Below are positions 16,739 to 25,764 of a DNA stretch of 59,555 nucleotides, in pieces. Each line of letters opens with the position of its first letter. Position 1 is the first letter of the stretch. The notes beneath the pieces were generated by a model. The model had not been told where the DNA came from. It made no database searches and was given only the letters and a program-made list of their open reading frames with translations. Position numbers and translations under genes: made by a program. The stretch is from Lamprocystis purpurea DSM 4197 (GTDB lineage: Bacteria; Pseudomonadota; Gammaproteobacteria; Chromatiales; Chromatiaceae), in NCBI RefSeq assembly GCF_000379525.1, contig NZ_KB902490.1, positions 1 through 59,555 on the forward strand, read 5' to 3'.

Positions 16739-17545
16739 TCATTTCCGGATGATGACCAGATCATCCTGACTGGGAATCGTTGCCGGATAGATCAACCCCG
16801 GATATGTTGCATCCAGGTAATCGCTGATAAAAGCGTCGAGCCTGGCCGTATCGCAAGGGGCCGCGGACAATGGATTGAGGAGACACATTCTGAACAGGAC
16901 AAGCAGGTCTTCGCGAGTCGGCACCTGGTCCAGCGGGGTATCGATGGTATAGATGGTGACCTCCGCTTGTCGACCGGCCAGGGCCTGGTAAAAACGCGAC
17001 TCGTGGCAGCACGCGTGCAAGTCCAGATTGGTCGCCGCTTCGTCCCAGCGCCCTGCCGCCCGCTGGAATCCGATACCGATCAGCGCCATCGGGGCCGAGG
17101 GTTGATTGAGGATGATCGCCAAGTTTCCACCGGGCTTCAGCAGGGTCAGTGCCAACCGGATCTTTTCGCGAATATCATCGAGCCCGTTGAAGTGATACAG
17201 CACATGCGAGAGTGTTATCAGATCGAATCCCTGAGGATGATCAGTGGACACCCGATGCCGGGCAGATGCGCCCCAAGGGCACGCATACACATCGGTAGAC
17301 TTTTTCGTCAACACATCGCAACAGCGCGGATTCGGCTCCAGCAAAATGATCTGTTCGGCATAGGGCCGCATCAAGTCCGGTAAATGGCCTTGTCCGGCAC
17401 CAATGTCGAATATGGAAAAGCCGGCACGATACACGATGGGCAGCGCCCCTTTGTCCTGCAACTGCCGAACGGCTTCGCTATTTTGAAGTGAATAGCGATG
17501 AAACAGAGTGAGCGCTTGCTCAAAAACTTCATAATCCAATAGCAT
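16739..17545 (-). CDS. Class I SAM-dependent methyltransferase
   Basis: The 268-residue protein has methyltransferase motif I as IFDIGAGQGHLPDL (about 45-58), an acidic strand end IILLEPNP, and the post-II region FDLITLSHVLYHF followed by LKPGGNLAII. Substrate is unknown. It starts 32 bases after the hoxH stop on the same strand, so it could be read as the last gene of the hox operon. Equally it could be the edge of the accessory stretch, since its GC is intermediate. It is not one of the usual hydrogenase maturation proteins. Confidence 0.75.
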   Translation of the reverse strand: MLLDYEVFEQALTLFHRYSLQNSEAVRQLQDKGALPIVYRAGFSIFDIGAGQGHLPDLMRPYAEQIILLEPNPRCCDVLTKKSTDVYACPWGASARHRVSTDHPQGFDLITLSHVLYHFNGLDDIREKIRLALTLLKPGGNLAIILNQPSAPMALIGIGFQRAAGRWDEAATNLDLHACCHESRFYQALAGRQAEVTIYTIDTPLDQVPTREDLLVLFRMCLLNPLSAAPCDTARLDAFISDYLDATYPGLIYPATIPSQDDLVIIRK

Positions 17546-17577
17546 CTTATTGGCGGCACCAGCTTAGAAGGCTGAAC

Positions 17578-19080
17578 TCAGGAGTCAAGTACCAGCGCCC
17601 GCCCCAGGCTGCCATCCGGATGCCGGCAGAGACGGTCCAGCACCAAGCCCGCGGCGTCCTGTAATTCGATATCCAGGGGCATCCGCCCCAGGGCATGGGT
17701 GGCACAGGAGAGGCAGGGGTCATAGGCGCGAATCGCCACCTCGATCTGGTTCAGCAGCGGCTCGGTCAGTTCCCTGCCGCTCAGGTAATCGGCGGCCACC
17801 TGGCGAATCGCGGTGTTGATGGCCTGATTGTTGTTGGTCGTGGAGACGATGAGGTTGGCGCGCGTCACGAGTCCGTCTTCGTCGATCTCATAATGATGGA
17901 AGAGCGTGCCGCGGGGGGCCTCCACGACACCGATGCCCTTGCCATGCATCGCCCCGCGCAGACGCAAATCCGTACCCTGTAGATCCGGGTCCGAGAGCAG
18001 TTCGCGGATCCGCTCGGCGCAGTGCAGCAGTTCGATCACCCTGGCCCAGTGGGTGGCGAGCGCCGCCTGGAGCGGTCGGCCCTCACCGGCGGCGGCGAAG
18101 TCCTGACGTTCCTGCTCGGCCAGCGGGGTATGGAAACAATCGCAATTGTTGACGCGGGCGAGCGGTCCCACCCGGTACCAGCCGCGCTCCGGCCCCAGTT
18201 GTGTCAGGAAGGGAAATTTCATGTAGCTCCAGTCCTTGACTTCTTCCTGAATCAATTGCTCATAACCTGTGCAGTCCTGGTGATCCATGAGCGTGTCGCC
18301 GTTCGGGTCACGCACACGCAGGCCCCCGTCGTAAAGTTCTAAAGCCCCGTCCGGTCCGATCAGGCTCAGGGTGTTGGCATCCACTGCCCCGAACCGGTAG
18401 TGATACTCCGGGTTGCGCAGGATGATCCGTTTCATCAACTGGACCGCGCCCTCGGCCCAGTCGCACACCTGATCGATATCGGCCTGGAGCAGATCCCGCT
18501 CCTGTGCACTCACATGCTTATTGACCCCGCCGGGCAGCGCACCGGTGCCGTGGACCCGCTTGCCGGCGGTGATGCGGATCACCTCCTGTCCGAACTTCCG
18601 CAGCAACACACCCTGCTTCGCAATCTCCGGATGATCCTGGATCAAACCGACGATGTTGCGGTGAGCTACCGGGTCGTCGACACCGAACAACAGGTCCGGG
18701 GATGAGAGATGAAAGAAGTTCAGCGCGTGCGATTGCAGCACCTGCCCCAGATGCATGAGCCGCCGAACCTTCTCCGCGGTCGGGGTGAGCACATCGACAC
18801 CGACCAACTGATCACAGGCCTTGGCCGCCGCCAAATGATGGCTGACCGGGCAGATACCGCACAGGCGCTGGACCAGCACCGGCAACTCCCAATAGGGCCG
18901 GCCCTGGATGAACCGCTCGAACCCGCGAAACTCGACGACATGCAGCCGCGCCTGCCGCACGTGGTTGTCTTCATCCAACAGCAGGGTGACCTTGCCGTGC
19001 CCCTCGACCCGCGTCAGCGGCTCGATACAGACACGCTTCAAGGTCTCCGGATGGCGGGCGGTTTCAAGTGGATGGATCAT
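17578..19080 (-). CDS. hoxH: HoxH, [NiFe]-hydrogenase large subunit (NAD-linked, group 3d type)
   Basis: The 500-residue catalytic subunit binds the NiFe(CN)2CO centre. The N-terminal nickel ligands are Cys74 and Cys77 in RLCGICPVSHH. The C-terminal pair is Cys456 and Cys459 in DPCLSCATH. After His462 a 38-residue extension remains, to be removed by the maturation protease, which is encoded away at 12742-13236. The motif RVEGHGK near 24-30 is also conserved. It follows hoxY by 18 bp in the hoxF-U-Y-H order of soluble NAD-reducing hydrogenases. Confidence 0.95.
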   Translation of the reverse strand: MIHPLETARHPETLKRVCIEPLTRVEGHGKVTLLLDEDNHVRQARLHVVEFRGFERFIQGRPYWELPVLVQRLCGICPVSHHLAAAKACDQLVGVDVLTPTAEKVRRLMHLGQVLQSHALNFFHLSSPDLLFGVDDPVAHRNIVGLIQDHPEIAKQGVLLRKFGQEVIRITAGKRVHGTGALPGGVNKHVSAQERDLLQADIDQVCDWAEGAVQLMKRIILRNPEYHYRFGAVDANTLSLIGPDGALELYDGGLRVRDPNGDTLMDHQDCTGYEQLIQEEVKDWSYMKFPFLTQLGPERGWYRVGPLARVNNCDCFHTPLAEQERQDFAAAGEGRPLQAALATHWARVIELLHCAERIRELLSDPDLQGTDLRLRGAMHGKGIGVVEAPRGTLFHHYEIDEDGLVTRANLIVSTTNNNQAINTAIRQVAADYLSGRELTEPLLNQIEVAIRAYDPCLSCATHALGRMPLDIELQDAAGLVLDRLCRHPDGSLGRALVLDS

Positions 19081-19098
19081 GGGTAAGTCTTCCGCGCG

Positions 19099-19638
19099 CT
19101 AATCGTAATGAATCTGATGATAAGAGAACGCAATCGGTTCTCCCGACAGCCAGGCGGTCAGGAAGGTCCAGAGGGTCTCAGCGGAAGGCGGACAGCCGGG
19201 CAGGAAATAATCGACCTTCACGACCTCGTGGATGGGATGGACCCGGTCGAGCAAGAGCGGGATTTCCGGGTCGCGCGGGATGCCCGGATGATAGACACCG
19301 ACGCCGCGCACATAGCTCTCTTCCAGACACTCACGCAACGCGAACGCGTTGCGCATCGCCGGAATACCGCCGTTGACCGCGCAGGCGCCAACCGCCACCA
19401 GGGTCCGGCAGTGGCGGCGAAACGCGCGTAAGACCTCCAGATTCTCGGTGTTGGCCACACCGCCCTCGATCAGGCCCAGGTCGCAGTCGCCGACCGTCTT
19501 GATATCAGTCAGTGGCGAGCAGTCGAACTCGACGAGATCCACCAGTTGCAGGATGCGCTCATCGATGTCCAAGAGCGACGTATGACACCCGAAACAGCCG
19601 CACAGCGAGGCGGTGGCAATGCGCGGTTTGGCGGACAC
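19099..19638 (-). CDS. hoxY: HoxY, [NiFe]-hydrogenase small subunit
   Basis: The 179-residue subunit carries the proximal 4Fe-4S cluster. Ligands are visible in LCGCFGCHTSLLDID near the N-terminus, VGACAVNGG in the middle and FLPGCPPSAE near the end. It transfers electrons from HoxH to HoxU/HoxF. GTG 19638 is preferred over GTG 19647 because GGGGGGTGAT, close to the full Shine-Dalgarno consensus, lies just upstream. The start then follows the hoxU stop by one base. Upstream frame to 19803 is the overlapping hoxU end. Confidence 0.93.
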   Translation of the reverse strand: MSAKPRIATASLCGCFGCHTSLLDIDERILQLVDLVEFDCSPLTDIKTVGDCDLGLIEGGVANTENLEVLRAFRRHCRTLVAVGACAVNGGIPAMRNAFALRECLEESYVRGVGVYHPGIPRDPEIPLLLDRVHPIHEVVKVDYFLPGCPPSAETLWTFLTAWLSGEPIAFSYHQIHYD

Positions 19639-19639
19639 G

Positions 19640-20356
19640 TCAATCACCCCCCGGCTGAGCACGCAGGTCCCCGACCACGCTGATCGGCGCCTGATCATAG
19701 AGCCGTTGCCCGATCGGTTGCTCATACCCACGATGCTTGGGGAGAATGGCTCCGGTCGGACAGACCTGGGCGGCTCGGTCGCTCGCGGCGAATTGCGAGT
19801 CACCGAGCAGGCCGCTCGGCGAGTCGATCACCAGATGGCTCGCCAACCCGCGACCGCTGACTGCAAAGACCCGCTTGTGGTCATGATCGCGGCTGGCGCG
19901 CACACACAGTTCGCACAGGATGCAGCGGTTGAAATCGATCATGAAATCCGGATGCGAGGCATCCACCGGCCGCTGGGGAAAGCACTGCGGGAAGTGAGGG
20001 CTGAGCATCCCGACGTAATAGGCAACGGCCTGGAGCTGACAACTGCCGCTGCGTTCACAGGCCGGGCAGACATGATTGCCCTCGACGAACAGCAGTTGCA
20101 CGATCGAACGCCGCGTGGCCGCAATCGTCTCGGTGTTCGACTCCACCGTCATGCCATCCAGCGCCGCCGTGGTGCAGGCGGAGACCAAGCGTCCGTTGAC
20201 TCCGACCATGCAGACCCGGCAACTGCCATGGGGTGCATAGTCCGGGTTATGACACAGGTGCGGGATATAGACGCCGACGGCCAGCGCCGCATCCATGATG
20301 GTCTGGCCGGGCGTGAAGGGAATCTCCCTGCCATCGAGACGCAGCGTCGTGCTCAT
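19640..20356 (-). CDS. hoxU: HoxU, diaphorase small subunit (NuoG-like ferredoxin protein)
   Basis: The 238-residue protein is a Fe-S electron conduit between HoxY and HoxF. An N-terminal 2Fe-2S domain has HLCHNP, GSCRVCMVG and SACTTA. The His/Cys cluster motif NHVCPACERSGSCQ follows (about 96-110). A C-terminal ferredoxin site reads RCILCELCVRASRD with a distant CPTGAI. The start ATG (20356) overlaps the hoxF stop as ATGA, and the stop is one base from hoxY, so all four subunits are translationally coupled. Confidence 0.94.
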   Translation of the reverse strand: MSTTLRLDGREIPFTPGQTIMDAALAVGVYIPHLCHNPDYAPHGSCRVCMVGVNGRLVSACTTAALDGMTVESNTETIAATRRSIVQLLFVEGNHVCPACERSGSCQLQAVAYYVGMLSPHFPQCFPQRPVDASHPDFMIDFNRCILCELCVRASRDHDHKRVFAVSGRGLASHLVIDSPSGLLGDSQFAASDRAAQVCPTGAILPKHRGYEQPIGQRLYDQAPISVVGDLRAQPGGD

Positions 20357-22167
20357 GCCTCCTCCTCCACATGATCCGCGACACCGTCGCGGCCGGTGAG
20401 AGCCCGCGCGCACCCCAAGGCGGCATCCAGGTCGAACGACGGGCTGTAGTCGGCGCTGCGCAGGTGTCGCTGATAGATCGCGGGGAATTTGTCCAGCGTA
20501 TTGAGCACATGGTTCGGTGCGGTGTGCCCGAGGCCGCAATAACTCGCCTGCCGCATCAGCGGGCCGATGTCACGCAACTCCTGGAGATCATGGGCGGACG
20601 CCTGACCGGCCGCGACCTTCTCCACCAGATTCCTCAGCAGTGCCGTGCCCACCCGGCAGGGGGTGCAAAAGCCGCAGGACTCGTGGGCGAAGAAGGCGGC
20701 AAAATTGCGGACCAGCTCCAGCAGGTCGCGCGAACGGTCGAAGATCATGAATGAACCGGCGGTCGGCAGGTCCTCGAACGCCAGCAGACGGTCGAACTCG
20801 GCGGGCGCCAGCGTGGTCCCGGCCGCCCCGGACACCTGAACCGCCTGCACCTCCCCTGCCCCGCAGTCGGTCAGCACCCGATGCACCGGGGTGCCGAAGG
20901 GATATTCGTAGATCCCCGGCCGGGCACAGTCGCCGCTGACGGACAGGATCTTGCTGCCGGCCGACTGATCCGTTCCCTCACCGCGCAGCCAGTAACCGCC
21001 CCACTGAACCACCCGTGCGGCCGCCAGAAAGGTCTCCACATTGTTGACCACCGTCGGTCGGTCCTGGTAACCGCTGATCACCGGGAAGGGCGGGCGCTTG
21101 CGCGTGACCCCGCGCTTGCCCTCGAGCGACTCGATCAGGGCGGACTCCTCGCCGCAGATATAGGCCCCGGCGCCCAGGTGGATGGCGATATCGAAATCGA
21201 AGTCCGGCTGGCCGAGGATGCCCTTGCCGAGCAGCCCCTCGGCACGGCGGCGCGCCAGGACCGATTCCAGATGCGGCACCAGATAGCGGTACTCGCCGCG
21301 CAGGTAGAGGAATCCCAGACGGGCGCCGATCACCCCGGCGCACAGAGTCATCCCCTCGAATACCAGATCGGTGTAACTGGTCAGCAGGACCCGATCCTTG
21401 AAGGTCCCGGGCTCACCCTCATCCGCGTTGCACACGACAAAGCGCGGCACCGTCCGGTCGCCGCCCTCGGCTTCGCGACAGAAACGCCACTTCAAGGCGG
21501 TGGTGAACCCGGCACCGCCGCGCCCGCGCAGCCCCGAGCGCTCCAGTTCGGTCAGCGCCGTATCGGCTCCATTCTCCAGCAAGCGGCGCAGACTCGCCCC
21601 ATCGGTTACCGGATTGCTGAGCAAGAGCCCGCACCGACGGATATTGTCCGCCACCCGGAAAAACGCGCCGGGCCAGCGCGCCAACGGCACCCCCTCATCC
21701 ACCAGGTCGGCGATCCGATCCACCCGCGCCGCGGTCAGCGCGGTCACCGCCTGACCATTGACCAGGAGCGCCGGTCCCTGATCGCACATGCCGGTGCAGG
21801 AGGTGAGCCCGATCGTCACCCGCCCGTCGGCCCGGGTCTCATTCAGCCCCAGACCCAGGCGCTCGGCGAGCAGTCCGACCAGACGCTGGTTGCCGAGCAT
21901 CCGGTCAGTGATATTGTCCGAGAACAGAATATCGAAGTCGCCGCGGGGCTGATCGTGCAGGAAGGCATAGAACGCGACGGCCGCGCGCACCTGGGCATGC
22001 GCGACGTCCAGCGCGGCGGCCAGGGCATGGACCGCCGCCGGCGGGACCCAGCCGAACTGCTGCTGGACCGCGATCAGATGCTGGAGCAACTGCTCCGGCG
22101 CCAGTCCGCGCAAATCGAGCGACCGGGCGACGAAGGCCTGGACTTGCGAGTTGACGGGTTCGCCCAT
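20353..22167 (-). CDS. hoxF: HoxF, NAD(H)-binding diaphorase subunit with fused HoxE-like domain
   Basis: The 604-residue protein joins a NuoE/HoxE-like N-terminal domain (1 to about 155) to a NuoF-like NAD/FMN domain, as in Ralstonia-type soluble hydrogenases. NuoF signatures are GLRGRGGAGFTTALKW, GAGAYICGEESALIESLEG near 332 and the 4Fe-4S site ESCGFCTPCRVG near 495. In the HoxE-like part only the second Cys pair (SCTGMC, near 124) is present. Where the first pair normally follows FYxFxxxPxG the sequence is FDILFSDNITDR. ATG 22167 has GGAGG five bases upstream. It is first in the hoxFUYH operon. Confidence 0.94.
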   Translation of the reverse strand: MGEPVNSQVQAFVARSLDLRGLAPEQLLQHLIAVQQQFGWVPPAAVHALAAALDVAHAQVRAAVAFYAFLHDQPRGDFDILFSDNITDRMLGNQRLVGLLAERLGLGLNETRADGRVTIGLTSCTGMCDQGPALLVNGQAVTALTAARVDRIADLVDEGVPLARWPGAFFRVADNIRRCGLLLSNPVTDGASLRRLLENGADTALTELERSGLRGRGGAGFTTALKWRFCREAEGGDRTVPRFVVCNADEGEPGTFKDRVLLTSYTDLVFEGMTLCAGVIGARLGFLYLRGEYRYLVPHLESVLARRRAEGLLGKGILGQPDFDFDIAIHLGAGAYICGEESALIESLEGKRGVTRKRPPFPVISGYQDRPTVVNNVETFLAAARVVQWGGYWLRGEGTDQSAGSKILSVSGDCARPGIYEYPFGTPVHRVLTDCGAGEVQAVQVSGAAGTTLAPAEFDRLLAFEDLPTAGSFMIFDRSRDLLELVRNFAAFFAHESCGFCTPCRVGTALLRNLVEKVAAGQASAHDLQELRDIGPLMRQASYCGLGHTAPNHVLNTLDKFPAIYQRHLRSADYSPSFDLDAALGCARALTGRDGVADHVEEEA

Positions 22168-22206
22168 CACAGCCTCCAGTGGTTGCGGGATGCATCGGCG
22201 TACTCA

Positions 22207-22226
22207 GGCGATTTCCGGCAATCGCC
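22207..22226. repeat. Small palindrome in the hoxF leader; copy of a 15-bp repeat
   Basis: GGCGATT and AATCGCC arms enclose a short CCGG-containing centre, about 40 bases before the hoxF start. Read on the minus strand it contains GGCGATTGCCGGAAA, which recurs at 25624-25638 (identical) and 26906-26920 (one mismatch). A TATACT-like -10 (minus strand, 22236-22241) lies just upstream. The hairpin could act in the hoxF leader RNA, which is inference. Confidence 0.5.
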
Positions 22227-22324
22227 TTAAAGAGTATAGAACGACGGCCGCTCTGGCGCCCGGCGGCCTGTCGGGGGACAATCAAGGTTCCGACTCCCCC
22301 CTGCACGACCGGCACCGCGACCCG

Positions 22325-22831
22325 ATGGACCCAGCACAAATCGATTGTCAAGAGAACACAGATCCCCCGCAGGTGCAGATCGTCTCCTTATGGCGCCGAC
22401 TCGGCGCCCTGCTCTATGACGGAATCCTGCTGTCGGCGCTGCTGCTGCTCGCCACCGCCTGCCTGATCATCCCCTATGATCTGCTCGCCACCCGGCCCTA
22501 TCCCCACGCGGATTGGCTGTACCGGACCTTGCTGCAGCTCTATCTGTTGGCGGTGATCGCCGGCTTCTATGTGTATTTCTGGACGCACGGCGGACAGACG
22601 CTTGGGATGCGCAGTTGGCGCGTGCGCGTCGTCCGCGCGGATGGCGGACCACTGAACACCGGCGACGCCCTGCGCCGCTTCGCCTGGGCCGCGCTGAGCC
22701 TGCTGCCGCTGGGCCTGGGCCTCTGGTGGTGTCTGGTCGACCGTGAGCATCTCGCCTGGCATGACCGGGCCTCGGGGACACGCCTGTTGCTCGCCCGGCC
22801 AAAAGCAGCGACCCGCCCAATCAAAGCCTAA
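22325..22831 (+). CDS. RDD-family integral membrane protein
   Basis: The 168-residue protein has the RDD hallmark R-RLGALLYDGILLSALL at about 24-40. Transmembrane helices lie near 32-52, 72-92 and 120-137, and the pattern GGQTLGMRSWRVRVV is typical of the family. Function is unknown; some members have been linked to transport of ions or osmolytes. ATG 22325 places the Arg/Asp motifs near the N-terminus as usual. It is divergent from hoxF and convergent with lptG. Confidence 0.85.
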   Translation: MDPAQIDCQENTDPPQVQIVSLWRRLGALLYDGILLSALLLLATACLIIPYDLLATRPYPHADWLYRTLLQLYLLAVIAGFYVYFWTHGGQTLGMRSWRVRVVRADGGPLNTGDALRRFAWAALSLLPLGLGLWWCLVDREHLAWHDRASGTRLLLARPKAATRPIKA

Positions 22832-22941
22832 CACTAACGAGGTATTCGCAGCGGATCGCCGCGACCAACAGCCGAGCCGCCGGGCGTCCGGCGATCCCGG
22901 TGGGTTCGAGGCTCGCCTGATCGCCGACCGCCGGGGCACCC

Positions 22942-24012
22942 TCAGCCCACCCGCCGCAACAGCACCAAGGCCGCGCCGACGAACAGGAGCGGCGGGGCCA
23001 GTGCCGCGGCCAGCGGACTCAGACCATAAATGAGCGCGAGGTAGGAAAAGGTGCGGCTGATCAGATAATAGACGATGCCGACCATGACCCCGACGAACAT
23101 CCGCGCACCGGTACCGCGGCTGCGCGCGGAACCGAGCAGGATGGGAATGGCCACCAGAACCATCGACAGGGTCAGCAACGGATAGACCACCTTGCCCCAG
23201 AAGATCACCTCGTAGTTGCCGGCATCCTGCGCGTTGATCCGCATGAAGCGGATGTATTTCCAGAGCCCCCACACCGGCAGGATGCGCGGATCGACGACCA
23301 CCACCTCCAGGATGCCAGGGTCCAGCATGGAATCCCAGCCGGCGTTCGGGAGGCGTTCGATCCGGACCCCATCCTGACTGACATGACTGCGCGAAATGCC
23401 CTCGAGCACCCATTGACCGTCGAGATAGCGCGCGCCTTCGGCGTAAGTCGCGATCAGGGTTCCCGCGGTATTGTCGACCCGGTAGGTCGAGATGGCACGC
23501 AGACTGGTGCCGGATAGAATCTCGCGGATATTCACATAGGCACCGTCGTCGATCGCCCAGAACCCGGAATCGGTACTTTGCGCAACCTCGCCGGAGAGCG
23601 CCGTGCGTTTCAACTCAAGGCCATGTTGCTCGGCGACCGGCGCCACCACCTCGCCGACGAACATGGCGATCACGGCCAAGACGATGCCGCCCATGACGCC
23701 GGCCCAGGCGATGCGCAGGATCGAGATGCCGGCCGCCCGCATCGCCACCAGTTCCGAGCGGTTGGCCAGTGCCCCCAAGCCGAGCAAGGCACCGATCAGC
23801 GTCGCGATCGGAAACACCTGGTAGGCATAACGCGGCAGGGCGAGAACCATGAACAGCAGGGCGTCCTGGATGCGGTAGCCGGCCGTACCCACTTGCTCCA
23901 GCTCATTGGCCAGGATGAAGAACCCCAGCAGCGGCAGCAGCACGCCCAGGGTCAGCAGGGCTCCGCCGATCACCGCCCCGGCCAGATAGCGATCGAGAAT
24001 TCCAGGGATCAT
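22942..24012 (-). CDS. lptG: LptG, LPS export ABC transporter permease
   Basis: The 356-residue inner-membrane protein of the LptB2FG complex extracts lipopolysaccharide for transport to the outer membrane. It has the YjgP/YjgQ architecture: helices near 12-35, 58-80 and 100-120, a periplasmic beta-jellyroll (about 130-260), then three C-terminal helices. The segment LIGALLGLGALANRSELVAMRAAG is characteristic of LptG rather than LptF. It is divergent from pepA, but the lptF gene usually lying between them is absent here. Confidence 0.9.
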   Translation of the reverse strand: MIPGILDRYLAGAVIGGALLTLGVLLPLLGFFILANELEQVGTAGYRIQDALLFMVLALPRYAYQVFPIATLIGALLGLGALANRSELVAMRAAGISILRIAWAGVMGGIVLAVIAMFVGEVVAPVAEQHGLELKRTALSGEVAQSTDSGFWAIDDGAYVNIREILSGTSLRAISTYRVDNTAGTLIATYAEGARYLDGQWVLEGISRSHVSQDGVRIERLPNAGWDSMLDPGILEVVVVDPRILPVWGLWKYIRFMRINAQDAGNYEVIFWGKVVYPLLTLSMVLVAIPILLGSARSRGTGARMFVGVMVGIVYYLISRTFSYLALIYGLSPLAAALAPPLLFVGAALVLLRRVG

Positions 24013-24115
24013 GTAAAGCTCACCGCGGTGGTAGACTCAGAACCCTTAGGATACTCACCCCGATCGCTCAACGCTGACTGATTCCGATCCGATTCGTTCC
24101 CCGAGGTACCCGCTG

Positions 24116-25624
24116 ATGGAGTTCAAGATCAAGACCGGCGATCTCGCCAAACACAAGACCCCCTGCCTGGTGCTGGGTGTCTTCGAGAAACGCAAGCTCG
24201 CCGAACCCGCACAGGCCGTCGACCAGGCGAGCGGCGGCCGCCTCACTGAGATTCTCAAGCGGGGCGACCTGGACGGCGAGACCGGCCGGACCCTGATGCT
24301 CTATGACGTGCCCGGCATCGCGGCGGAGCGGGTACTGCTGGTTGGCTGCGGCAAGCACAAGGAGTTCACCCGCGCCAACTACCGTCAGGCGCTGGCGGCC
24401 GCGGTGGACCTGCTGCAGCGCACCCATGCCGGTGATGCCCTGAGCACCTTGGCCGAATCGATTCCGGATGGCCTCACCCGCTATCTGGCGCTGCGTGACG
24501 CCGTGACCACCACGGCCGACCGGGTCTACCGCTACAGCCGGACCAAGGAAGACAAGCAAGCCCCCAAGACTCCGCTGCGCACCCTCACCCTCTGGGTCGC
24601 GACCCGGCAGCAGGTCGACACGGCCGAGCAGGCCACCCGGCACGGCGCGGCCATCGCCGCCGGGGTGACGCTGGCCAAGGAACTGGGCAACCTGCCGGGG
24701 AACATCTGCACCCCGTCCTATCTGGCCGATCAGGCACTGGATCTGGCCAGCCGCTTCGACAAGCTGACGGTCGAGGTCTTGGAAGAGGCGCAGATGGAAG
24801 AACTGGGCATGGGCGCCCTGCTCTCGGTCTCCCGCGGCAGCCGGCAGCCAGCCAAGCTCATTTGCTTCAAGTACCAGGGCGGCCCGCAGGACCAGAAGCC
24901 GGTGGTGCTGGTCGGCAAGGGCTTGACCTTCGACGCCGGCGGCATCTCCATCAAGCCGGCCGCCGAAATGGACGAGATGAAATACGACATGTGCGGCGGT
25001 GCCGGTGTCTTCGGCGCCGTCCAGGCGGCCTGCGAACTCGACCTGCCGCTCAATCTGGTGGGTCTGGTTCCGGCCTCCGAAAACCTTCCGGATGGTGCGG
25101 CCAACAAGCCCGGCGATATCATCAAGAGCATGTCGGGTCAGACCATCGAGGTCCTCAACACCGACGCCGAGGGCCGGCTGATCCTGTGCGACACCCTGAC
25201 CTACAGCGAGCGCTTCGACCCCGCGGTGGTGATCGATCTGGCGACCCTGACCGGCGCCTGTGTCGTCGCCTTGGGTAAGCACCCCTCCGGTCTCTTTACC
25301 GCGGACGACCGCCTCGCCCAGGAAATCCAGGACGCCGGTAACGATGCCTGGGACCGTGTCTGGCGGATGCCGCTGTGGGAGGACTACCAGGCCCAACTCG
25401 ACAGCAACTTCGCGGACATGGCCAACATCGGCGGACGCGACGGCGGGGCCATTACCGCTGCCTGCTTCCTGTCACGCTATACCAAGAAATACCGCTGGGC
25501 ACACCTGGACATCGCCGGCACCGCCTGGCTGAGCGGCAAGGAAAAGGGCGGCACCGGCCGACCCGTGCCACTGCTGGTGCAGATCCTGTTGCAGCGCAGC
25601 GGCGTGCTCCCGATGACCGATTAG
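24116..25624 (+). CDS. pepA: PepA, leucyl aminopeptidase (M17)
   Basis: The 502-residue cytosolic exopeptidase removes N-terminal residues; E. coli PepA also binds DNA in site-specific recombination and carAB control. The metal-binding signature [12 protein letters not shown] is at about 345-356, with [12 protein letters not shown] (near 265) and KYDMCGGAG supplying further ligands and the catalytic Lys region. Length fits E. coli PepA (503). The start ATG 24116 follows a GAGGTACCCGCTG leader. Its stop codon lies at the edge of a 15-bp repeat. Confidence 0.96.
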   Translation: MEFKIKTGDLAKHKTPCLVLGVFEKRKLAEPAQAVDQASGGRLTEILKRGDLDGETGRTLMLYDVPGIAAERVLLVGCGKHKEFTRANYRQALAAAVDLLQRTHAGDALSTLAESIPDGLTRYLALRDAVTTTADRVYRYSRTKEDKQAPKTPLRTLTLWVATRQQVDTAEQATRHGAAIAAGVTLAKELGNLPGNICTPSYLADQALDLASRFDKLTVEVLEEAQMEELGMGALLSVSRGSRQPAKLICFKYQGGPQDQKPVVLVGKGLTFDAGGISIKPAAEMDEMKYDMCGGAGVFGAVQAACELDLPLNLVGLVPASENLPDGAANKPGDIIKSMSGQTIEVLNTDAEGRLILCDTLTYSERFDPAVVIDLATLTGACVVALGKHPSGLFTADDRLAQEIQDAGNDAWDRVWRMPLWEDYQAQLDSNFADMANIGGRDGGAITAACFLSRYTKKYRWAHLDIAGTAWLSGKEKGGTGRPVPLLVQILLQRSGVLPMTD

Positions 25625-25638
25625 GCGATTGCCGGAAA
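25624..25638 (+). repeat. 15-bp repeat GGCGATTGCCGGAAA
   Basis: Identical, in opposite orientation, to bases in the hoxF leader palindrome (22212-22226), and one mismatch from 26906-26920. The rest of the 140-bp pepA-exosortase gap has only weak GC-rich inverted repeats and no gene. Confidence 0.5.
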
Positions 25639-25764
25639 ATCACGTACCGAATCGCGAAGGAATTTCGTCTGCCTTCAAGGAGCGCCGACCGGGGCATTGC
25701 CGGGCTACGTGACAAACCCCGGGGATTCACGGTGCAGACTGAGCGCCACCGGCCGCTACGCTGA

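Noticed and set aside
20881-22230. 449-codon plus-strand open frame opposite hoxF
   Set aside because: Antisense shadow of a gene with full family motifs; no recognisable domain.
24068-25396. 442-codon minus-strand open frame opposite pepA
   Set aside because: Antisense of a well-supported gene; Gly/Gln/Arg-rich shadow composition.
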